DNA from: a virus
DNA length: 24,246 bases
Reading direction: 5' to 3' (one strand)
IMG/VR virus record: IMGVR_UViG_3300042386_000423
Span: 1 to 24,246 of that record
Shown here in pieces: positions 21,749 to 24,246 of this stretch. Position 1 is the first letter of the stretch, and each line of letters opens with the position of its first letter. Both the position numbers and the translations under genes were made by a program. The notes beneath the pieces are model-generated. The model did not search any database. It saw only the letters and a list, made by a program, of their open reading frames with translations, and was not told the DNA's origin.

Positions 21749-21778
21749 TTGTTTATTAATAAAATGTACTTATATTTG
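21749..21778 (+). promoter_or_regulatory. Promoter TTG-N19-TATATTTG
   Basis: TTG at 21749-21751 and TATATTTG at 21771-21778 have the exact 19-base spacing. The ATG of the 57-residue gene is 24 bases downstream. The spacer TTATTAATAAAATGTACT closely matches that of the promoter at 18143. Confidence 0.82.
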
Positions 21779-21801
21779 TACACACTTTAAAACTAAACGA
21801 A

Positions 21802-21975
21802 ATGAAAATTGAACTAACACAAGAACTAAAATCAGTTAAAGCACAATTAGATTATACTAATAGCTGTTTATCTTTTAATTTAAAAAATTGGGAGCGTAAA
21901 AAATACGAAAAAGTTAAAGAGATACTTATTCGTGAGATTGAATCTTTAGAAAATAGAATTAAATTTTTATCATAA
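21802..21975 (+). CDS. 57-residue helical protein
   Basis: A frame from ATG 21802 to TAA 21973-21975, the first gene after the promoter at 21749. The product is highly charged and helical: MKIELTQELKSVKAQLDYTN, then WERKKYEKVKEILIREIESL. No motif is recognised. Small charged helical proteins in this position may be early host-interaction or DNA-binding factors, but there is no direct evidence. Confidence 0.65.
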   Translation: MKIELTQELKSVKAQLDYTNSCLSFNLKNWERKKYEKVKEILIREIESLENRIKFLS

Positions 21976-21987
21976 AAACTAAACACA

Positions 21988-22068
21988 ATGAGCGGAACAA
22001 TCGTATACTTAATAATCCTTTATTCAATAGTAGCAACAATCAAAATTTTAATACTTAAAACCAAATAA
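21988..22068 (+). CDS. 26-residue membrane peptide
   Basis: A short frame 12 bases after the previous stop; its TAA overlaps the next ATG (TAATG). The product starts MSGTIVYLIILYSIVATIKI and is one hydrophobic helix with a basic tail (LKTK), so it should insert with the C-terminus inside. It has the same length as the membrane peptide at 20898 but no clear sequence relation. Function unknown. Confidence 0.5.
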   Translation: MSGTIVYLIILYSIVATIKILILKTK

Positions 22069-22196
22069 TGAAAAACGAGCGAAACGCAGGACGCAAAAAA
22101 GTCAAGGACGGAACTAAACTAATTATTACAGTTCCAAAATTTAACAAAGAAAAAATAATTGAATTAATTAAACCCTTAATAATTTACGAAAAATGA
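22068..22196 (+). CDS. 42-residue basic protein (NAGRKK type)
   Basis: A short frame joined by TAATG upstream and ATGA downstream. It starts MKNERNAGRKKVKDGTKLII, followed by TVPKFNKEKIIELIKPLIIY. The basic NAGRKK stretch recalls the N-termini of many small phage proteins and resembles an AT-hook-like DNA contact, followed by a short strand and a helix as in ribbon-helix-helix proteins. It could be a truncated or minimal DNA-binding protein. Confidence comes from coupling and composition. Confidence 0.55.
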   Translation: MKNERNAGRKKVKDGTKLIITVPKFNKEKIIELIKPLIIYEK

Positions 22197-22312
22197 AATT
22201 AGACTCAAAGATTAAATTTTTAAACGATGCAGTTGTAATCGTTGTAATACTTATTTTAATAATGTTGGTTGCTTTGGCTAACGTTGACACGATTGTAAAA
22301 TACATTAAGTAA
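22193..22312 (+). CDS. 39-residue single-span membrane protein
   Basis: The frame starts with an ATGA overlap and ends at TAA 22310-22312. The product starts MKLDSKIKFLNDAVVIVVIL and has one membrane helix (residues ~12-30) flanked by a basic N-terminus and VDTIVKYIK. No family recognised. It completes a row of four tiny genes behind the promoter at 21749. Confidence 0.52.
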   Translation: MKLDSKIKFLNDAVVIVVILILIMLVALANVDTIVKYIK

Positions 22313-22328
22313 TCAAATAAAACAAATA

Positions 22329-22350
22329 TATGTACACAACAAAAGGAACG
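22329..22350 (+). repeat. Direct repeat, left copy (22 bp)
   Basis: Identical over 22 bases to 23082-23103, covering the ATG and first seven codons of the DUF3127-like reading frames. The copies are 753 bases apart, flank the HNH gene, and recombination between them would remove it. Confidence 0.9.
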
Positions 22351-22398
22351 CTCAAGGTAGCGAAAGAAACACAAGTTGTAAGTGAAAAATTTTTCTAA
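22330..22398 (+). pseudogene. Truncated 5' end of a DUF3127-like gene
   Basis: A 22-residue frame starting MYTTKGTLKVAKETQVVSEK and stopping at TAA 22396-22398. It matches the N-terminus of the complete gene at 23083 (MYTTKGTIKVINQTQVISES): the first 21 coding bases are identical, then the two diverge while the protein stays alike. The frame stops where the intact protein continues into its core, just before the promoter and HNH gene. It is best read as the leftover 5' end of a second, related gene copy cut by arrival of the HNH cassette. Confidence 0.75.
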
Positions 22399-22413
22399 TT
22401 CATTGATTATTAC

Positions 22414-22421
22414 TATATTTG
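22414..22421 (+). promoter_or_regulatory. Promoter of the HNH cassette (TATATTTG)
   Basis: An exact TAnnTTTG lies 111 bases before the HNH ATG. At the 19-base spacing the -33 position (22392-22394) reads TTT instead of TTG. The expected start site, about six bases on, falls at the 5' arm of the long inverted repeat. Confidence 0.6.
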
Positions 22422-22424
22422 TAT

Positions 22425-22502
22425 GCTATCCAGTTTATGACAAAAACATTAAAATATTCCCGAAATACAATTGCCTTTCAACATTCTGTTGGACTGGATA
22501 GC
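22425..22502 (+). ncRNA. Structured leader RNA of the HNH gene
   Basis: GCTATCCAGT (22425-22434) is perfectly complementary to ACTGGATAGC (22493-22502), and the stem can extend inward with two G-U pairs and one A-U pair. The enclosed ~52 bases include the small hairpin CAACA-TTC-TGTTG, which partly competes with the inward extension. The 5' arm starts at the predicted transcription start, and TTTT follows closely. It could be a leader that controls HNH translation or termination, or a separate RNA. It does not match an RNA family known to me. Confidence 0.55.
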
Positions 22503-22511
22503 CTTTTGTAG
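22437..22511 (+). CDS. Possible 24-residue leader peptide within the structured RNA
   Basis: A short frame starting MTKTLKYSRNTIAFQHSVGL and ending at TAG 22509-22511, 20 bases before the HNH ATG. It lies inside the long hairpin, so translation would open the stem and could control the downstream gene. There is no independent support for translation, and it may be chance. Confidence 0.25.
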   Translation: MTKTLKYSRNTIAFQHSVGLDSLL

Positions 22512-22531
22512 AGTAGGGATTTTTTATTATT

Positions 22532-23077
22532 ATGTTAGAAGAAATCTTTAAAGTAATACCTAATACAAATGGTATTTATTTCGCATCAAATGTAGGAACT
22601 ATTAAAAGCATTGACCACAAAGTATTGCACAGCAACGGAGTAACAAGAACACAATACGGTAGGATTTTAAAACCACAAATTTGTAAAAAAGGTTATGTTC
22701 AAGTTTCAGTTAAAATGAATGGTAACTTTATAAATACTGGAGTACATAGATTGGTAGCTTTAGCTTTTATAGAAAACCCAAATAACTATCCTCAAGTAAA
22801 TCATATCAATTGTAAAAAATTAGACAATAGAGTTGAAAACTTAGAGTGGTGTACCAATAAACAAAATAATTTACACGCTATTGAAAACAATTTAATGCGA
22901 CCTAATTATGGAGAAAAGCACCATTTAGCAAAATTGAAAAATGAAGATATACCTTTAATAATTGATAGGATAAATAAAGGGGAAACAATGACAAAAATAG
23001 GTAAAGAGTATTCAATGAGCGCAACAGCAATTTGTAATATTTACCACAGAAAAACGTATATTAATTTAAATCTATAA
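22532..23077 (+). CDS. HNH homing endonuclease (NUMOD4-HNH_3 type)
   Basis: A 181-residue DNA endonuclease. Residues ~1-55 form a NUMOD4-like DNA-contact domain (IFKVIPNTNGIYFASNVGTI; GRILKPQICKKGYVQVSV). The HNH core follows: VHRLVALAFIENP (H72), VNHINCKKLDNRVENLEW (N90, H91, N93, D98, N99, N103). Residues ~131-175 are a C-terminal helix-turn-helix (GETMTKIGKEYSMSATAICN). This is the SPO1 I-HmuI-like architecture of phage homing enzymes, which cut cassette-free DNA and spread by repair. Key residues appear intact. It has its own promoter and leader and is inserted beside a truncated DUF3127-like gene, the probable invaded locus. Confidence 0.9.
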   Translation: MLEEIFKVIPNTNGIYFASNVGTIKSIDHKVLHSNGVTRTQYGRILKPQICKKGYVQVSVKMNGNFINTGVHRLVALAFIENPNNYPQVNHINCKKLDNRVENLEWCTNKQNNLHAIENNLMRPNYGEKHHLAKLKNEDIPLIIDRINKGETMTKIGKEYSMSATAICNIYHRKTYINLNL

Positions 23078-23081
23078 TAAG

Positions 23082-23103
23082 TATGTACACAACAAAAGGA
23101 ACG
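23082..23103 (+). repeat. Direct repeat, right copy (22 bp)
   Basis: The right partner of the repeat at 22329-22350, at the start of the intact DUF3127-like gene. Identity ends after the Thr-7 codon, where the two reading frames begin to diverge. Confidence 0.9.
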
Positions 23104-23415
23104 ATTAAGGTAATTAATCAAACGCAAGTAATTAGCGAAAGTTTTAGTAAAAGAGAATTTGTAATTGAAACAGACGGTCAATATCCAAAGCCAAACGCAT
23201 TTCAAGTTACAAAAGACAAATGTAGTCTATTGGATAATTTTAAAGTAGGTCAACAAGTTGAGGTATTTTGGAACTTAAACGGAAAAGAATGGACGTCCCC
23301 AGCAGGCGAAGTAAAATATTTCAATACGTTAGAAGCATGGCGACTTGAACGCATAGGAACTGAAAAGTTACCTTCAACACCAGTACACGAAGAAGCAGAC
23401 GATTTACCGTTCTGA
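23083..23415 (+). CDS. DUF3127-like single-stranded DNA-binding protein candidate
   Basis: A 110-residue protein. FVIETDGQYPKPNAFQVTKD (residues 26-45), LLDNFKVGQQVEVFWNLNGK and KYFNTLEAWRLERI match the DUF3127 pattern, a short OB-type beta barrel found mainly in Bacteroidetes. The tail EEADDLPF is like the acidic, Phe-ended C-terminus of bacterial SSB that recruits replication partners. Together with the ERF gene just downstream this suggests an SSB-like role in phage replication or recombination; that role is inferred. The start shares a 22-base repeat with the truncated copy at 22330. Confidence 0.75.
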   Translation: MYTTKGTIKVINQTQVISESFSKREFVIETDGQYPKPNAFQVTKDKCSLLDNFKVGQQVEVFWNLNGKEWTSPAGEVKYFNTLEAWRLERIGTEKLPSTPVHEEADDLPF

Positions 23416-23454
23416 ATGTTTATCACTAAAAATTAACCACTTATAAACCTATAC

Positions 23455-23488
23455 AACCGTTCATCACATAACCAAGTTTTGAACGGTT
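23455..23488 (+). repeat. Inverted repeat between SSB-like and ERF genes
   Basis: AACCGTTCA (23455-23463) and TGAACGGTT (23480-23488) are perfect complements with a 16-base loop. Only ATTT follows, with no T run, so it is a weak terminator at best; an operator or mRNA-stabilising hairpin is equally possible. The -33-like TTG at 23479-23481 overlaps its right arm. Confidence 0.6.
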
Positions 23489-23497
23489 ATTTAAAAG

Positions 23498-23507
23498 TAA
23501 ATTAGCA
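23498..23507 (+). promoter_or_regulatory. Promoter-like TAAATTAGCA element
   Basis: The same ten bases as at 18445, here 13 bases before the ATG at 23521. It differs from TAnnTTTG at one position. A TTG lies 16 bases upstream inside the inverted repeat, shorter than the usual 19. Confidence 0.35.
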
Positions 23508-23520
23508 AAAAAAAAACAAT

Positions 23521-24195
23521 ATGGAAAAGAAAAAAGAAACAGAAACAGTAATAGTTGAAAAAATGCCAACTATTTACGAAGCAATTTTAAACGTTATGAA
23601 AGACGTTAAGAACATTGAAAAGTCAATGACCGTAGGCGCAGGAAACAGCGCTTATAAAGGGGTTAGCGACAAAGATGTTAAGTATATCGTTGGTAAAGCA
23701 ATGGAAAAACACAACCTTATAATTTTACCTATTGATATTGAACCAAAGTTAACTATTGAACGTTGGGAGGAGGAAACATACGACAACTACCAAAAGAAAA
23801 ACGTAACAAAACAAAAACAATTGGTATTTACTGAAGTTATAACAACTTACAGAATATTCCACACTTTAACTGAAAAATTTGTTGACGTAAAAGGTTATGG
23901 TCACGGAGTTGATAGTCAAGATAAATCAGCAGGAAAAGCAACCACATACGCTTTAAAATACGCTTTACTTTATTCTTTTCTTATTCCAACGGGCGATATT
24001 GACGACACAGATAAAACACACAGCATAGAAGTTGCAACACCTATCAAAGTTCAAAAGATTGAATGCGATGCGCCAACGTTCGAAACTATTAAACAAGCGA
24101 TTATTGACGGTAAAAGAACTATTGAACAAGCTAAGGAAAAATTTATCTTTACTGGAACACAATCAATTGAACTTTTAAACCTTAAAAACAAATAA
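23521..24195 (+). CDS. erf: ERF-family single-strand annealing protein
   Basis: A 224-residue recombination protein. The N-terminal part has MPTIYEAILNVMKDVKNIEK and YKGVSDKDVKYIVGKAMEKH; the family signature is GYGHGVDSQDKSAGKATTYA with LKYALLYSFLIPTGDIDDTD (residues ~125-164). ERF proteins anneal complementary single strands and help circularise or recombine phage genomes. The last 50 residues are a separate helical tail. It is preceded by the SSB-like gene, a common functional pairing, and followed two bases later by another gene. Confidence 0.9.
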   Translation: MEKKKETETVIVEKMPTIYEAILNVMKDVKNIEKSMTVGAGNSAYKGVSDKDVKYIVGKAMEKHNLIILPIDIEPKLTIERWEEETYDNYQKKNVTKQKQLVFTEVITTYRIFHTLTEKFVDVKGYGHGVDSQDKSAGKATTYALKYALLYSFLIPTGDIDDTDKTHSIEVATPIKVQKIECDAPTFETIKQAIIDGKRTIEQAKEKFIFTGTQSIELLNLKNK

Positions 24196-24197
24196 AT

Positions 24198-24246
24198 ATG
24201 GAACACTTAGAAGATTTCGGAGTTGACCTCCAAGCAAAAGAACACG
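24198..24246 (+). CDS. Start of an unidentified gene (3' end missing)
   Basis: A frame opens at ATG 24198, two bases after the ERF stop, with MEHLEDFGVDLQAKEH before the window ends. Too little is visible to name it. Genes after ERF are often nucleases or other recombination proteins, but nothing here shows that. Confidence 0.5.
   Translation, partial: MEHLEDFGVDLQAKEH

Larger units (their letters stand above)
22399..23081 (+). mobile_element. HNH homing endonuclease cassette
   Basis: The stretch between the truncated and intact DUF3127-like genes holds a promoter, a structured leader RNA and an HNH endonuclease gene. Boundaries are approximate: the left is where the truncated frame loses similarity (about 22390-22398), the right is just before the intact ATG. 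No terminal inverted repeats or transposase are present, so it resembles a free-standing homing endonuclease rather than an insertion sequence. Confidence 0.6.

Noticed and set aside
22425-22502. tRNA or IscB-type omega RNA
   Set aside because: There is no cloverleaf or CCA-like end, and the neighbouring nuclease is a NUMOD4-HNH type without a RuvC domain, so an IscB system is not supported.

Overview
The window looks like part of a tailed double-stranded DNA phage or prophage of a Bacteroidetes host, most likely a Flavobacteriia. It is AT-rich, and every supported gene is on the plus strand. Genes are packed with ATGA or TAATG overlaps and show few Shine-Dalgarno sites. The intergenic regions carry the Bacteroidetes promoter element TAnnTTTG, here as TATATTTG. 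The head and tail proteins resemble families common in Flavobacteriia and Bacteroides siphophages. These family names come from remembered patterns, not a search. No integrase or attachment site is visible, so lifestyle is undecided.

Layout. 1-8526: a partial small-terminase-like HTH gene, a Cys-rich conserved protein, the large terminase, a tail assembly chaperone-like gene with a probable programmed -1 frameshift, a neck protein, two tail proteins and the tape measure. 8537-12508: XkdF-type maturation protease, small proteins, scaffold, decoration-like protein, major capsid protein and probable tail tube, closed by a strong terminator at 12533-12563. 12599-17935: portal with an extra C-terminal domain, connector, tail terminator-like protein, tail fibre and small membrane proteins (holin candidate), closed by a terminator at 17982-18012. 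The tail and tape-measure genes thus precede the head genes, and the portal is far from the terminase.

18013-21596: AT-rich direct repeats and a promoter precede a small gene. A tightly coupled run of nine genes follows, including a zinc-finger-like protein, coiled-coil proteins, a lipoprotein with unimolecular-spanin architecture, a short C5-cytosine methyltransferase, a 26-residue membrane peptide and a probable cell-wall hydrolase with a SAGCQ motif. 21598-22312: a promoter-terminator unit with no ORF (probable small RNA), then a promoter and four tiny genes.

22330-24246: an HNH homing endonuclease cassette with a long-stem RNA in its leader sits between a truncated and an intact copy of a DUF3127-like gene; the intact product ends in an SSB-like acidic tail. 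An ERF-type single-strand annealing protein and the start of another gene follow. This end is therefore the start of the replication/recombination module.

Most worth checking: the frameshifted, dual-coded chaperone gene; the HNH cassette with its duplicated target-gene end and leader RNA; the ORF-free small RNA unit; and the promoter family with a conserved spacer.
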